A stretch of 45,641 nt of DNA from an uncultured Pelagibacteraceae bacterium. Lineage in GTDB: Bacteria; Pseudomonadota; Alphaproteobacteria; Pelagibacterales; AG-422-B15. Below are positions 1 to 9,695 of the stretch, one piece after another. The stretch is taken from the NCBI GenBank assembly GCA_902584815.1, contig CACIBF010000008.1, positions 1 through 45,641 on the forward strand, in the 5' to 3' direction. Under the pieces are notes generated by a model. That model searched no databases and was not told the origin of the DNA. It was given only the letters and a program-made list of their open reading frames with translations. Numbering within the stretch: position 1 is the first letter of the stretch; each line of letters opens with the position of its first letter. The translations under genes and the position numbers were made by a program.

Positions 1-221
1 AAGAACAAAGCATCTTTGATTTAATTGATGATGACACAAGTCATGATCAAGATAATCCGAGTCTATTTTCTGAAGAACAGAAATCTGAAGATGATCAGGA
101 TAATATTCATGAACTTGAAATCACTCAGGATCAAGATGATGATGTGGAAGTTAGTGCAGAAGAGATATTAGATGAAGAAATTTTAGAGATACCAGCATTC
201 CTTAGAAGACAAAGTAAATGA
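1..221 (+). CDS. ftsZ: Cell division protein FtsZ, C-terminal end (gene cut by window start)
   Basis: The reading frame with codons starting at base 3 is open from the window edge to a TGA at 219-221. It encodes an acidic, Asp/Glu-rich stretch of about 60 residues ending in EIPAFLRRQSK. That ending is the conserved C-terminal peptide of alphaproteobacterial FtsZ, the tubulin-like GTPase of the division ring, which docks FtsA and other membrane tethers; the acidic stretch fits the disordered C-terminal linker. The GTPase domain lies outside the window. The stop overlaps the rsmH start (ATGA at 218-221), implying translational coupling. The position is unusual, because ftsZ normally follows ftsA, and here ftsA is followed by lpxC. 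Identification rests on the tail only, but that motif is very characteristic. Confidence 0.88.
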   Translation, partial: EQSIFDLIDDDTSHDQDNPSLFSEEQKSEDDQDNIHELEITQDQDDDVEVSAEEILDEEILEIPAFLRRQSK

Positions 222-1171
222 TTGAGAAGACTGGCCATGTGCCAGTCCTTCTTAACGAAGTGATGAATGTTCTAGAGCCAAAATCAATGAAAACATACAT
301 TGATGCTACATTTGGGAATGGTGGTTACTCACGAAAGATATTAGAAACTTTAGATTGTAAGGTTATCGCGATCGACAGGGATCCACTAGCAATTAATCAA
401 GCAAAAAAATTTAAAGATGAATACCAAGAAAGGTTTGAATTTTTTAATTATAAATTTAGCCAATTAGACAATTTATTAGAGTCACTTGGAACTAAAAACA
501 TAGATGGTTTTGTTTTTGACCTTGGGGTTTCATCAATGCAGATCGATAATCAGGATCGAGGGTTTTCATTTCAAAACGATGGAAAGCTAGATATGCGAAT
601 GAGTCAAGATGGTTCGACGGCAGAAGAAATAATTAATGAATATAGTGAAACTGATCTTGCTGATATAATTTTTCAATACGGTGATGAAAGAAAATCAAGA
701 AAAATTGCTAAAAAAATAGTTAGTGAAAGAATAAATAAACGGATCACTTCGACAATTGAATTAGCTAAAATAGTCTCATCTTGTTTTGCAAAAAAATACT
801 ATAAAAGTCATCCTGCCACCAAGACTTTTCAAGCAATACGAATTTTTGTTAATAAAGAAATTGAAGAGCTTATTGAAGGCCTTAATGCAGCAACAAAATT
901 CTTAGCAGAGAATGGTAAATTATGTATCGTTACCTTTCATTCAATAGAGGACAGAATTGTAAAAAATTTTTTTAAAATTACTGGATCAAAAAATTATATT
1001 TCAAATGAAAATAGAGAAAACCTACTTTTTAATTTTAAGAATAAGCCAATCAAACCTTCTGACCAAGAAATATCTGATAATAGAAGATCTAGGTCTGCAA
1101 AATTAAGATATGGAATAAGAAATTTTAATAATTCTAAGGTGATAAGCTCTAATGAATTAGGATTTATTTAA
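218..1171 (+). CDS. rsmH: 16S rRNA (cytosine(1402)-N4)-methyltransferase RsmH (MraW)
   Basis: SAM-dependent methyltransferase that modifies C1402 in the 16S rRNA decoding centre; it is a classical first gene of the dcw cluster. The 317-residue product is of normal length. The N-terminus reads HVPVLLNEVMNVL, followed by the SAM-binding loop DATFGNGGYS at about residues 30-39. DLGVSSMQ and RGFSF follow at about 100-120, and FHSIEDRIVK near residue 245 is the family signature. The ATG overlaps the TGA of the upstream ftsZ tail by 4 bp. ftsL starts 1 bp after the stop, so the gene sits inside the operon rather than at its head. Confidence 0.97.
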   Translation: MIEKTGHVPVLLNEVMNVLEPKSMKTYIDATFGNGGYSRKILETLDCKVIAIDRDPLAINQAKKFKDEYQERFEFFNYKFSQLDNLLESLGTKNIDGFVFDLGVSSMQIDNQDRGFSFQNDGKLDMRMSQDGSTAEEIINEYSETDLADIIFQYGDERKSRKIAKKIVSERINKRITSTIELAKIVSSCFAKKYYKSHPATKTFQAIRIFVNKEIEELIEGLNAATKFLAENGKLCIVTFHSIEDRIVKNFFKITGSKNYISNENRENLLFNFKNKPIKPSDQEISDNRRSRSAKLRYGIRNFNNSKVISSNELGFI

Positions 1172-1172
1172 T

Positions 1173-1517
1173 ATGAAAAAAATTATAAAAATATTTTCAA
1201 TTATATTTTTTATCTCTGGTTTGACAGGAATATTGATAGTAAAAAATATTTCCTATCAAAAAGAAATGTACATCAATAATCTAGAAGTTGAACTACGAAA
1301 TGAAAATAATAAGAACCAACTTTATAAACTAGAATGGGAATACCTGATCTCTCCTATTAATCTTCAAGAAATCTCAAAAGAAATCTCTAATGAAGAATAT
1401 AATAAATACTTTGTAGTTTTAGACGAAGATGATCTATTGAATCAAAAAAATTCTGATAAATATCATGATCTAATTACTGTGGTAGAACCAAAAGGCATTA
1501 TAAATTCCTCAAGGTAA
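1173..1517 (+). CDS. ftsL: Cell division protein FtsL
   Basis: Small bitopic membrane protein of the divisome that partners FtsB/FtsQ and helps activate septal wall synthesis by FtsW/FtsI. The 114-residue product has a short cytoplasmic N-terminus, one membrane segment at about residues 7-24 and then a heptad-like Glu/Asn/Lys-rich coiled coil. The stretch YKLEWEYLISPINLQEIS resembles the LEWAYLTRPERLQ-type block of alphaproteobacterial FtsL. Sequence conservation in this family is low, so position between rsmH and ftsI supplies much of the support. Spacing is 1 bp from rsmH and 3 bp to ftsI. Confidence 0.88.
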   Translation: MKKIIKIFSIIFFISGLTGILIVKNISYQKEMYINNLEVELRNENNKNQLYKLEWEYLISPINLQEISKEISNEEYNKYFVVLDEDDLLNQKNSDKYHDLITVVEPKGIINSSR

Positions 1518-1520
1518 ACA

Positions 1521-3299
1521 GTGAGAAAATTAAGAAGAAACTCAAGAAAGAAAATCGATTTTAACCAAAAGAGTTTTTCATTTACACATAGATATGATCA
1601 AGAAAAGTTTAAACTGGATAAGTTAAATAATATAAGAGATAAATTTCAGATAAAAATTAACAATAGATTAATTCTTTCATCAATTATTTTTAGCACCTTT
1701 TTTTTTGCAATCGCAATTCAAATATTACATCTTAATTTTTTTTTTAATCCAAATGAAAAATATTTTTCAAATAATGAATTAATAAAAAGGCCAAATATCG
1801 TAGACAGAAACAATGTTTTGCTTACCGCTAATTTGAAGATGCAGAATATTCAAATATTTCCTGAAAAAATTCACGATAAAGAGAGGTTTTTAAATAAAGT
1901 TACGTCAATTTATAATGATATTTCCTACGAAAATATTGAGAAAAAAATCAAAAAAAATAAATTTTTTTACCTAAAAAGAAATGCTTCACCTCAAGAATTG
2001 CAAAAGATAATTAATTTAGGAGAAACTGGTGTTGAAATTAAAGATTCTTATAAGCGCAAATATCTTCATAAAAATTTATTCAGCCATGTAATTGGAGAAG
2101 TAGATATAGATAATAAAGGCATCTCAGGCCTTGAGATGTCAATTGATAAGCTGCCTATCGATAAAGACGTGGTTTCCTCTTTAGATTTGAGAATACAGCA
2201 TATCGTGAGAGATGAAATATTAAATGCAATGAAAATTTTTGATGCTAAAGGTGGATCTGGTTTAGTCATGAATATTAATAATGGAGAAATTATATCAATG
2301 GTTTCATTACCTGATTTTGATCCTAATATTTCAACAGGTGAAAAATTTAATAGAAATACTTTAGGGCTTTATGAATTTGGTTCAGTAATGAAAACATTTA
2401 CAGCGGCAATAGGTCTGGAAGAAAAGAAATTTAATATAAATACCAAATTTGAAATTGGTAAAAATATAAAGGTTGGTAAAGATAGAGTCTCAGATGTTCA
2501 TCCCCCATGTCAAGATAAATTCTGTTCGGTTGAGGAAATTTTTAGTAATTCATCTAATATTGGAACAATTAAAATGATCAGAGATATTGGCACAGAAAAT
2601 CAAAAAAAATATTTATACAATCTTGGGTTGCTTGATATTGTTAATTTAGATATTCCTGAACTTTCAAGTCCCATTTATCCTGAAATTTGGAGAGAGGTAA
2701 ATACTGACTCAATTGCGTATGGATACGGTATTTCTATAACTCCACTACATCTAGCATTAGCAACCTCTACAGTGCTAAACGGTGGTTATATTATTGAACC
2801 TTCATTGATAAAAAAAGATCAGCAACATGAGCTTAAGAATAAGATTTTCTCAAATGATACTAGTGAGAAAATGAGATATCTATTTTCTAAGGTTATTACT
2901 GAAGGTACTGCAAGTACAGCCTTTGGATATAACGAAAGATTAACTTATAAAAAAACTTATAAATATAATTATGAACATGGATACCTTGTAGGCGGTAAAA
3001 CTGGAACAGCTAGAAGAAATATTAATGGATATTATGATAAAAATTTAGGAAAGCTAGCAACCTTTATTGCCGCTTTTCCAATAAATAAACCAAAATATAT
3101 TGTTCTAATATCGCTCGATTCACCGAAGCCAATTAATGATAGGGAGCATGCCTACGACACATTTGGGTGGACTGATGCAGGCTGGAACTCTGCTAGAGTA
3201 AGTAGAGAAGTGATAGACAGAATAAGTCCTATTTTAGACACAAAAAGTAAGTATAGATTAAATGATAGTGATATAATTATTAATACTTCATTTAATTAA
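1521..3299 (+). CDS. ftsI: Septal peptidoglycan transpeptidase FtsI (PBP3)
   Basis: Class B penicillin-binding protein that crosslinks septal peptidoglycan together with FtsW. The start is GTG, 3 bp after ftsL. The 592-residue product has a basic cytoplasmic tail, one membrane anchor at about residues 50-72, a PBP dimerisation domain and a transpeptidase domain. Catalytic motifs are S288-V-M-K291 (nucleophile and base), S344-S-N346 and K493-T-G495. The stop TAA overlaps the murE ATG by one base (TAATG). It is intact, and length and motif spacing are normal for a class B PBP. Confidence 0.96.
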   Translation: MRKLRRNSRKKIDFNQKSFSFTHRYDQEKFKLDKLNNIRDKFQIKINNRLILSSIIFSTFFFAIAIQILHLNFFFNPNEKYFSNNELIKRPNIVDRNNVLLTANLKMQNIQIFPEKIHDKERFLNKVTSIYNDISYENIEKKIKKNKFFYLKRNASPQELQKIINLGETGVEIKDSYKRKYLHKNLFSHVIGEVDIDNKGISGLEMSIDKLPIDKDVVSSLDLRIQHIVRDEILNAMKIFDAKGGSGLVMNINNGEIISMVSLPDFDPNISTGEKFNRNTLGLYEFGSVMKTFTAAIGLEEKKFNINTKFEIGKNIKVGKDRVSDVHPPCQDKFCSVEEIFSNSSNIGTIKMIRDIGTENQKKYLYNLGLLDIVNLDIPELSSPIYPEIWREVNTDSIAYGYGISITPLHLALATSTVLNGGYIIEPSLIKKDQQHELKNKIFSNDTSEKMRYLFSKVITEGTASTAFGYNERLTYKKTYKYNYEHGYLVGGKTGTARRNINGYYDKNLGKLATFIAAFPINKPKYIVLISLDSPKPINDREHAYDTFGWTDAGWNSARVSREVIDRISPILDTKSKYRLNDSDIIINTSFN

Positions 3300-4726
3300 T
3301 GACTAAATCATCTTTATTATTAAAAATTAGCAAAAAAGTTAAGATTTCAGGCATTTCTTCAGACTCTCGACTAGTGAAAAAAGGTGATGTCTTTTTTGCA
3401 ATTGATGGTTATCTGAAAGATGGTTCAAAGTATATAGATGATGCAATTAAGAGAAAAGCCTCGGCAATAGTAACATCTAACAAAAAGATTAAAAAAAAGA
3501 AAATTCTAGTATTTCATGTTAATGATGTTCGTGAAGCTTTATCTTATGCAGCCTATGATTTTTATAGCTCTAAAATAAATAATCTAATTGCGGTAACAGG
3601 AACAAATGGCAAAACTTCAGTAAGTTATCTTATTTATCATATACTCAAAAAATTAAATAAAAAAGTTGGAATTATAGGAACTATTGGAAACTCCATTGAT
3701 GTAAAAGTAAAATCTACTTTAACCACCCCAGATCCAATATCAATTGCAAAGACTCTTAAAAAGATGAAAGAAAAAAAAATTAAATATGTAGTAATGGAAG
3801 CCTCAAGTCATGGTCTGGAACAAAAAAGACTATGCGGACTTAATTTTGACCTTGCTATTATGACAAATATATCTCATGACCATTTAGATTTTCATAAAAA
3901 TTTTCAAAATTATCTTAATAGTAAAATGCGGTTATTTAAAAGACATTTGAAAACAAGTGGTACAGCAATAATTAATGAAAATACTAACCAAATTAAAAAG
4001 ATAAAAAAAATTTTAAAAAATAGTAAAAACGTTCATTATTTTAATTCAGAAAAAAGTAACTTTAATATACTAAAAATAAAAAGATTAACAAAAACTCACA
4101 TTATCGTATTACTTGAATATTTAAATAAAGAATATTCTTTTTCATTTAAAAATACTCCTTTGTTTCAAATTGAAAACCTACTTTTAGCTTATTACTCATT
4201 AGTAAAATATGGATTTTCATTCAAAAAAATAAGTAAAGCAATTACGAGAGTGCCACAAATACCAGGAAGAATGCAATTTGTTGGTCATAAAAAAACTAAT
4301 AATGCAAAGGTATTTGTTGATTTTGCTCACACCCCAGATGCCTTAGAAAAAGTATTAATCGAGGCAAGGAAAATGACATCTGGAAATTTACATGTTTTAT
4401 TTGGTTGCGGTGGAAACAGAGATCGATTGAAAAGAAAAAAAATGGGTGCAATTTCAGTTAGATATGCAGATTCAGTAATAGTTACTGATGATAATCCTAG
4501 ATTCGAAGATGCAAAAAAAATAAGACAGGAAATCATTGGAAGAGCTAATTCAATTATAAATATTTCAAATAGAAAAAATGCAATTAAAAGATCTATAAAA
4601 AAACTTAAGCATTCTGATTTACTAGTTATTGCTGGTAAAGGGCACGAAAAATATCAAATAATTAATGACGTCTATCATAAGTTCGATGACGTAAAGATTG
4701 CCAAAGAAATATGTGCACAATCATGA
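3299..4726 (+). CDS. murE: UDP-MurNAc-tripeptide synthetase MurE (meso-diaminopimelate adding)
   Basis: Cytoplasmic ATP-dependent ligase that adds the third stem-peptide residue to UDP-MurNAc-L-Ala-D-Glu. Across its 475 residues the Mur ligase layout is visible: an N-terminal UDP-binding domain (ISSDSRLVKKGDVFFAIDG), the ATP loop GTNGKT at about 102-107, the central motif HDHLDFH, and a C-terminal domain with FGCGGNRDRLKR. The DNPR motif at 398-401 is the known signature for meso-diaminopimelate rather than lysine, consistent with a Gram-negative wall. Its 3' end overlaps murF by 4 bp. Confidence 0.97.
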   Translation: MTKSSLLLKISKKVKISGISSDSRLVKKGDVFFAIDGYLKDGSKYIDDAIKRKASAIVTSNKKIKKKKILVFHVNDVREALSYAAYDFYSSKINNLIAVTGTNGKTSVSYLIYHILKKLNKKVGIIGTIGNSIDVKVKSTLTTPDPISIAKTLKKMKEKKIKYVVMEASSHGLEQKRLCGLNFDLAIMTNISHDHLDFHKNFQNYLNSKMRLFKRHLKTSGTAIINENTNQIKKIKKILKNSKNVHYFNSEKSNFNILKIKRLTKTHIIVLLEYLNKEYSFSFKNTPLFQIENLLLAYYSLVKYGFSFKKISKAITRVPQIPGRMQFVGHKKTNNAKVFVDFAHTPDALEKVLIEARKMTSGNLHVLFGCGGNRDRLKRKKMGAISVRYADSVIVTDDNPRFEDAKKIRQEIIGRANSIINISNRKNAIKRSIKKLKHSDLLVIAGKGHEKYQIINDVYHKFDDVKIAKEICAQS

Positions 4727-6093
4727 AAAATGATTATTTAAATTCAAAGGGTATAAATTTAATTTTAGATAAAAAAATTAAAGAGATGTCTTTTTCTGGA
4801 GCTGCAATAGATTCAAAACAGGTCAAGAAAAGTAATATTTTTTTTGCTCTTAAAGGCAAAAATACTGATGGTCATCGTTATTTAGATGAAGCATTTAAAA
4901 ACGGTGCTTCTCTAGCAATTGTAGAAAAAATTCAAAGAAAAATTAAGTACCCACAAATAAAAGTTCATAATGTCCACAGTGCGATGATAAAGTTGGCAAA
5001 ACATTATAGAAATGAACTTAAAGGAACAATAATTGCAATTACAGGAAGTGTAGGTAAAACTGGAACAAAAGATGCATTATCCAAAATTATTGCAAAAAAA
5101 TACAAAATTTTTTGTTCCAGAAAATCATATAATAATAATATTGGACTCCCCTTGGAGATTCTAAATATGTCAAAAAAAGATGATATTGGAATATTTGAGC
5201 TAGGAATGAATCATAAAAATGAACTTTCTAAGTTAACTAAAATACTCCAACCAGATATTTCATGTATATTAAATATTGCCTTTGTTCATGGTGGTAATTT
5301 TAAATCAATCCGGGATATTGCATTAGCAAAATCAGAAATCCTGAATTCATCAAGCGGATTAAAGTCGATAATTTTAAATCATGATGATAAATATTTTTCT
5401 TTAATGAAAAGAGAGTCAAAAAAAAACTATTTTAAACCAATAATTTCCTTTGGAAAATCAAAAGGCTCTAATGTCCAATTAAAACAAGTAATAAGAAAAA
5501 AAAATAAATTGTTTTTAAGTGTAAGCCTTCAAAATGCTAAAATAGTAAATTACACATTACCCAACACTCACGAACATTTAATCTCAAATTCATTAGCGAT
5601 TATAAGTAGTTTGCAAGCATTGAATTTAAAAACAAGGTTTATTAAGGACTATGGTAAATTAGAGCTTACAAGCGGAAGGGGAAATTTATTAAAAATTAAA
5701 AAAGGAAATCAAAATTTTAAAATTATTGATCATTCATACAATGCAAGCCCCGAGTCATATTTTGCCACCCTCAAATCTTTTAATAATCAAAATAATAATA
5801 ATAAAATATATATTATTGGAGAAATGTTTGAACTAGGAAAGAAAAGTCACTATTATCACAATTCTTTATTTAGACTTATAACATCATTTAATTCTAAACA
5901 TTGTTATTACGTTGGTAAACAATTCAAATTAATTAGGGAATTGAGCTTAAATAAAAAAAATAATCTTTTTCATGATGTAAATGAACTAATTGATAAATTT
6001 AACTATGAAATATGTAATAACTCTATTATCTATGTAAAAGGTTCTAATGCTGTCGGATTAAGTAAATTTATAAACCATATCAAAAAAATATAA
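4723..6093 (+). CDS. murF: UDP-MurNAc-tripeptide:D-Ala-D-Ala ligase MurF
   Basis: Last cytoplasmic amino-acid ligase of peptidoglycan synthesis; it joins D-Ala-D-Ala to the UDP-MurNAc tripeptide. The product has 456 residues from the start preferred here. The N-terminal block AAIDSKQVKKSNIFFALKG is followed by the ATP loop ITGSVGKTGTKD and by FELGMNHKNEL; DHSYNASPESYF lies in the C-terminal domain. Two in-frame ATGs exist, at 4711 and 4723. I prefer 4723 because it makes the ATGA overlap with murE that is typical of this operon, but neither has a clear Shine-Dalgarno, so the longer 460-residue form remains possible. mraY starts 5 bp after the stop. Confidence 0.94.
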   Translation: MKNDYLNSKGINLILDKKIKEMSFSGAAIDSKQVKKSNIFFALKGKNTDGHRYLDEAFKNGASLAIVEKIQRKIKYPQIKVHNVHSAMIKLAKHYRNELKGTIIAITGSVGKTGTKDALSKIIAKKYKIFCSRKSYNNNIGLPLEILNMSKKDDIGIFELGMNHKNELSKLTKILQPDISCILNIAFVHGGNFKSIRDIALAKSEILNSSSGLKSIILNHDDKYFSLMKRESKKNYFKPIISFGKSKGSNVQLKQVIRKKNKLFLSVSLQNAKIVNYTLPNTHEHLISNSLAIISSLQALNLKTRFIKDYGKLELTSGRGNLLKIKKGNQNFKIIDHSYNASPESYFATLKSFNNQNNNNKIYIIGEMFELGKKSHYYHNSLFRLITSFNSKHCYYVGKQFKLIRELSLNKKNNLFHDVNELIDKFNYEICNNSIIYVKGSNAVGLSKFINHIKKI

Positions 6094-6098
6094 GTTAA

Positions 6099-7187
6099 AT
6101 GATATTAGAATTAATAAATTATATTGATATAAATATATCACTCTTAAACTTAATAAATTATTTAACAGTTAGAGCTGGCCTTGCATTATTTACTTCATTT
6201 GCTTTAATTTTATTTTTTGGACCAGCATTGATCAATTATATTTCTTCTTTTCAAGAGGATGGACAGCCAATTAGAGATGATGGTCCACAATCTCACCTGA
6301 TAGCTAAAAAGGGAACTCCTACTATGGGTGGAATTATAATTTTAATTTCAATCACCATTTCTGTTCTGATGTGGAGTGATTTTAATACAGATGTAATGCT
6401 TCCAATACTTTTTATAATGCTATCTTTTGGATTTATCGGTTTCATTGATGATTACAGTAAGGTTACAAAAAATTCTAGTAATGGAATTTCTGGACGCATA
6501 AGACTTTTACTCCAAGCCTTATCAGTGGGTATTTTTATTTATTGGACAAGCATGTTGCTAAATATTGAAGATCTTAATCTCTTGACTCTTCCACTAGTCA
6601 AAGATGTTTTTATAAATTTAGGATATTTTTCAATTCCTTTTATAATTATAGTTATTGTTGGCTCTGCAAATGCAGTAAATTTAACTGACGGTCTTGATGG
6701 TCTTGCAATCGTTCCAGTAATGATTGTAGCTGCAACTTTTGCAATCATTTGCTACCTTGCAGGAAATATTATTTTTTCTGATTATCTGCATATCAATTAT
6801 GTCCCTGGCGCAGGTGAATTAGCGATACTTTGTGGTGCAATAATCGGAGCCTCTCTTGGCTTCCTTTGGTATAATGCTCCACCTGCTATGGTTTTTATGG
6901 GAGACACCGGATCACTTGCATTGGGTGGAACACTCGGTGCAATCAGTGTAATTATTAAACAAGAATTAGTTTTAGCAATTGTAGGTGGTATTTTTGTAGC
7001 TGAGGCATTATCAGTTATATTGCAAGTTGGATCTTTCAAATTGACTGGAAAGAGAATTTTTAGAATGGCTCCTCTTCATCATCATTTTGAGCACAAGGGA
7101 TGGCCAGAATCTCAAATTGTAATTAGATTTTGGATTATAGCTCTTATTTTAGCTCTAATCGGCTTGGCGACACTTAAAATTAGATAA
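6099..7187 (+). CDS. mraY: Phospho-N-acetylmuramoyl-pentapeptide transferase MraY
   Basis: Integral inner-membrane enzyme that transfers phospho-MurNAc-pentapeptide to undecaprenyl phosphate, forming lipid I. The 362-residue product has about ten hydrophobic segments. Family motifs are clear: KKGTPTMGGIIIL near 72-84, GFIDDYSKV near 115-123 with the Asp pair, NAVNLTDGLDGLAIVP near 195-210, FMGDTGSLALGG near 270, and the MAPLHHHFEHKGWPE block near the C-terminus carrying the conserved His residues. It lies between murF and murD as in most dcw clusters. Confidence 0.98.
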   Translation: MILELINYIDINISLLNLINYLTVRAGLALFTSFALILFFGPALINYISSFQEDGQPIRDDGPQSHLIAKKGTPTMGGIIILISITISVLMWSDFNTDVMLPILFIMLSFGFIGFIDDYSKVTKNSSNGISGRIRLLLQALSVGIFIYWTSMLLNIEDLNLLTLPLVKDVFINLGYFSIPFIIIVIVGSANAVNLTDGLDGLAIVPVMIVAATFAIICYLAGNIIFSDYLHINYVPGAGELAILCGAIIGASLGFLWYNAPPAMVFMGDTGSLALGGTLGAISVIIKQELVLAIVGGIFVAEALSVILQVGSFKLTGKRIFRMAPLHHHFEHKGWPESQIVIRFWIIALILALIGLATLKIR

Positions 7188-7194
7188 TAAAAGG

Positions 7195-8571
7195 ATGATA
7201 ACATCAAATTATTTTTCCAATAAAACATTTCTTATTTTGGGTATGGGCAAAACTGGTTTGTCGATTTCAAGATCATTATCTAAAAGTAAGGCAAATATAA
7301 TTTATTGGGATGATGACCCGAAAATAAGAAAACAGATTAATCAAACAAAATTTAAAAAATTTTTAAATACAAGTAAAGTATGGGACACCATTGACTATGT
7401 AGTACCAAGTCCAGGAATAGGTATTATTGGAAAATCACAACATAAACTAATTAATATCGCTAAAAAAAATAATAAGAAAATTATTAGTGAACTTGATTTA
7501 TTTCAAGTTGCGATATCGAAAAATGATAAAATTAATAAAAATAATATTAAGATAATTGCTGTTACTGGTACTAATGGAAAATCAACAATTGTAACTTTAA
7601 TTAATCATTTGTTAAAATCCAATGGAATAAGAACTTCTCTAATCGGTAATATTGGAAATTCAATATTTAGTTCATCAATAATAAGGAATGGATTTTTTAT
7701 AATAGAAGTATCATCATATCAATTAGAAACTTCAAAAATTTTTTCTCCAAATATAGCAGTGATTTCTAATTTATCTTCAGATCATTTAAGTAGACATAAA
7801 AATATGAGAAATTACTTTAATCAAAAATCAAAAATTTTTAAAAACTTAACAAATGATGATACGGCAATATTAAATTGTAATCATGATTTAATTAAATCAA
7901 AAGCATCAAAGCTGCTGAAAAATAAAAAAAGTAATATAATTTCTCTTAATTTTGAAAAAAGAAAAACTCAATTTTACTCATCAAAAAAGAAATTGTTAAT
8001 CACATCAAAATTAAGGAAGATAAAATACAGTAACCCACACTTGAATGGTGAACATAATGAAGAAAATGTTCAAATTTCTTATCAAGTATTATCTTCGCTT
8101 CAATTAAAAAATCTCTCGATTAAAAAAGCGCTTAATAGTTATATTGGATTAAATCATCGTCAAGAACTCATTTTTGATAATAATAAAACTATGATCATTA
8201 ACGACTCAAAGGCAACTAATATCGAATCTATGGTAAGAGCAATAAAGAATTATAAAAATATTTACCTTATTTGTGGGGGAGTCTTAAAAGACAAAGATTT
8301 AAATATACTTTTACCTTATGTCAATAAACTTAAGAAAGTTTATATAACAGGTGTTGATAAAAAGTTATTTATAAATTTTTTTTCAAATACTAATAAGATA
8401 TTTGCCTCTTCAAATTTAAATGAAATCATCAGAGAGTGTTATAGTGATATCGATTTAAAAAAACACTCAACTATCTTATTTTGTCCTGGCGCTGCTTCGT
8501 TTGATCAATATAAAAACTTTGAAGAAAGAGGAAAGAAGTTTAAAAAGTTAATTACAAGAAAGTTTATTTAA
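7195..8571 (+). CDS. murD: UDP-N-acetylmuramoylalanine--D-glutamate ligase MurD
   Basis: Cytoplasmic Mur ligase that adds D-glutamate to UDP-MurNAc-L-Ala. The 458-residue product has an N-terminal Rossmann-like domain (LILGMGKTGLSISRSL), the ATP loop TGTNGKSTIVTLI, the central EVSSYQLE and LSSDHLSRH motifs, and the C-terminal blocks NDSKATN and CGGVLKDKD. AAGG directly abuts the ATG with almost no spacer, so the ribosome site is weak and re-initiation after mraY, 7 bp upstream, is likely. The stop overlaps the ftsW start by one base. Confidence 0.97.
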   Translation: MITSNYFSNKTFLILGMGKTGLSISRSLSKSKANIIYWDDDPKIRKQINQTKFKKFLNTSKVWDTIDYVVPSPGIGIIGKSQHKLINIAKKNNKKIISELDLFQVAISKNDKINKNNIKIIAVTGTNGKSTIVTLINHLLKSNGIRTSLIGNIGNSIFSSSIIRNGFFIIEVSSYQLETSKIFSPNIAVISNLSSDHLSRHKNMRNYFNQKSKIFKNLTNDDTAILNCNHDLIKSKASKLLKNKKSNIISLNFEKRKTQFYSSKKKLLITSKLRKIKYSNPHLNGEHNEENVQISYQVLSSLQLKNLSIKKALNSYIGLNHRQELIFDNNKTMIINDSKATNIESMVRAIKNYKNIYLICGGVLKDKDLNILLPYVNKLKKVYITGVDKKLFINFFSNTNKIFASSNLNEIIRECYSDIDLKKHSTILFCPGAASFDQYKNFEERGKKFKKLITRKFI

Positions 8572-9680
8572 TGAATAATAATACTCTTAATGAGAGTAGT
8601 ATTTTAAGTGAGTGGTGGAAACAAGTAGACAAATGGCTTTTAATATCTTTATTTATTTTAATTACATCCGGCTTTTTGATGAGCTTAACAATAAATCCAA
8701 CATCTATTTACATAAATAATATAAGCATACTATCAATTTTCTCGACACAACACATATATCTAATAATTGGTCTTTTAATCAGCATTGGAATATCCATGCT
8801 AAGAATAAATCATTTAAAGAAAATGATTCTACCATTATTTATAATTTCTTTTTTGTTATTGTTTTCAACTTTACTTATTGGCCAGGAATGGAATGGATCA
8901 AAAAGATGGATTAATCTTAATTATTTTACAATTATGCCAATTGAATTTATCAAACCTTTTTTTTGTTTGGCACTCGCTTTTTTCTTGGAGTCTAAAACTG
9001 GTCAGTCAAATCAATATAAATACGGTATCAGTATTCTGTCATTTTTAGCAATAGGAGTAATCTTGGTAATCCAACCAGATATTAGTCAATTTTTTTTAAT
9101 TACATCTATTTTTTTTTCTTCAATATTTATAAGTGGATTTAGTTTTTGGATTATTTGTTTAATATTATTTTCTGGTATTTTCTTTTCAATATTCATATAT
9201 TTTTTTAATTTTAACGTAAAAAATAGAATTGATAGTTTTTTGTGGCCTGATGGAATAAATAATTATCAGCCAGAATTAGCAAAAGAAGCAATAAATAGTG
9301 GAGGGCTATTTGGTGTAGGTCCTGGTAATGGAACTTTAAAGATAGATCTTCCTGAGGCTTATACTGACTATATATATGCTGTTATCGCAGAAGAATTTGG
9401 CATAATAGGCTGTATATTTATTTTATTCATTTTTTTATTTATTGCATATCGAGTATTTATTCGATTATACGATGAAAAAAATCATTTTCTTCAGATAAGC
9501 CTTTTTTCTCTAATCATATATTTTTCATTGCAGGCATTAATACACATTTCTGTTAATATTAGTCTCACGCCATCAACTGGAATGACATTACCATTCATAA
9601 GCTATGGAGGCTCATCAATAATAGGTATATCTATTACTTTTGGTCTTATTATGTTACTTTCAAAAAAAAGACACATTTAG
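8571..9680 (+). CDS. ftsW: Septal SEDS peptidoglycan glycosyltransferase FtsW
   Basis: SEDS-family membrane protein that polymerises lipid II into septal glycan strands with FtsI. The 369-residue product is almost entirely hydrophobic with about ten membrane segments. SEDS blocks are visible: RWINLNYFTIMPIEFIKP near 115-131, the Asp-containing VIQPDISQF, ALAKEAINSGGLFGVGPG-type sequence around 240-255, and TGMTLPFISYGGSS near the C-terminus. A second SEDS gene, rodA at 42721-43860, sits with mreBCD, so the assignment of this copy to septation comes from its dcw location. Confidence 0.96.
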   Translation: MNNNTLNESSILSEWWKQVDKWLLISLFILITSGFLMSLTINPTSIYINNISILSIFSTQHIYLIIGLLISIGISMLRINHLKKMILPLFIISFLLLFSTLLIGQEWNGSKRWINLNYFTIMPIEFIKPFFCLALAFFLESKTGQSNQYKYGISILSFLAIGVILVIQPDISQFFLITSIFFSSIFISGFSFWIICLILFSGIFFSIFIYFFNFNVKNRIDSFLWPDGINNYQPELAKEAINSGGLFGVGPGNGTLKIDLPEAYTDYIYAVIAEEFGIIGCIFILFIFLFIAYRVFIRLYDEKNHFLQISLFSLIIYFSLQALIHISVNISLTPSTGMTLPFISYGGSSIIGISITFGLIMLLSKKRHI

Positions 9681-9695
9681 AAATAATAATAAATT

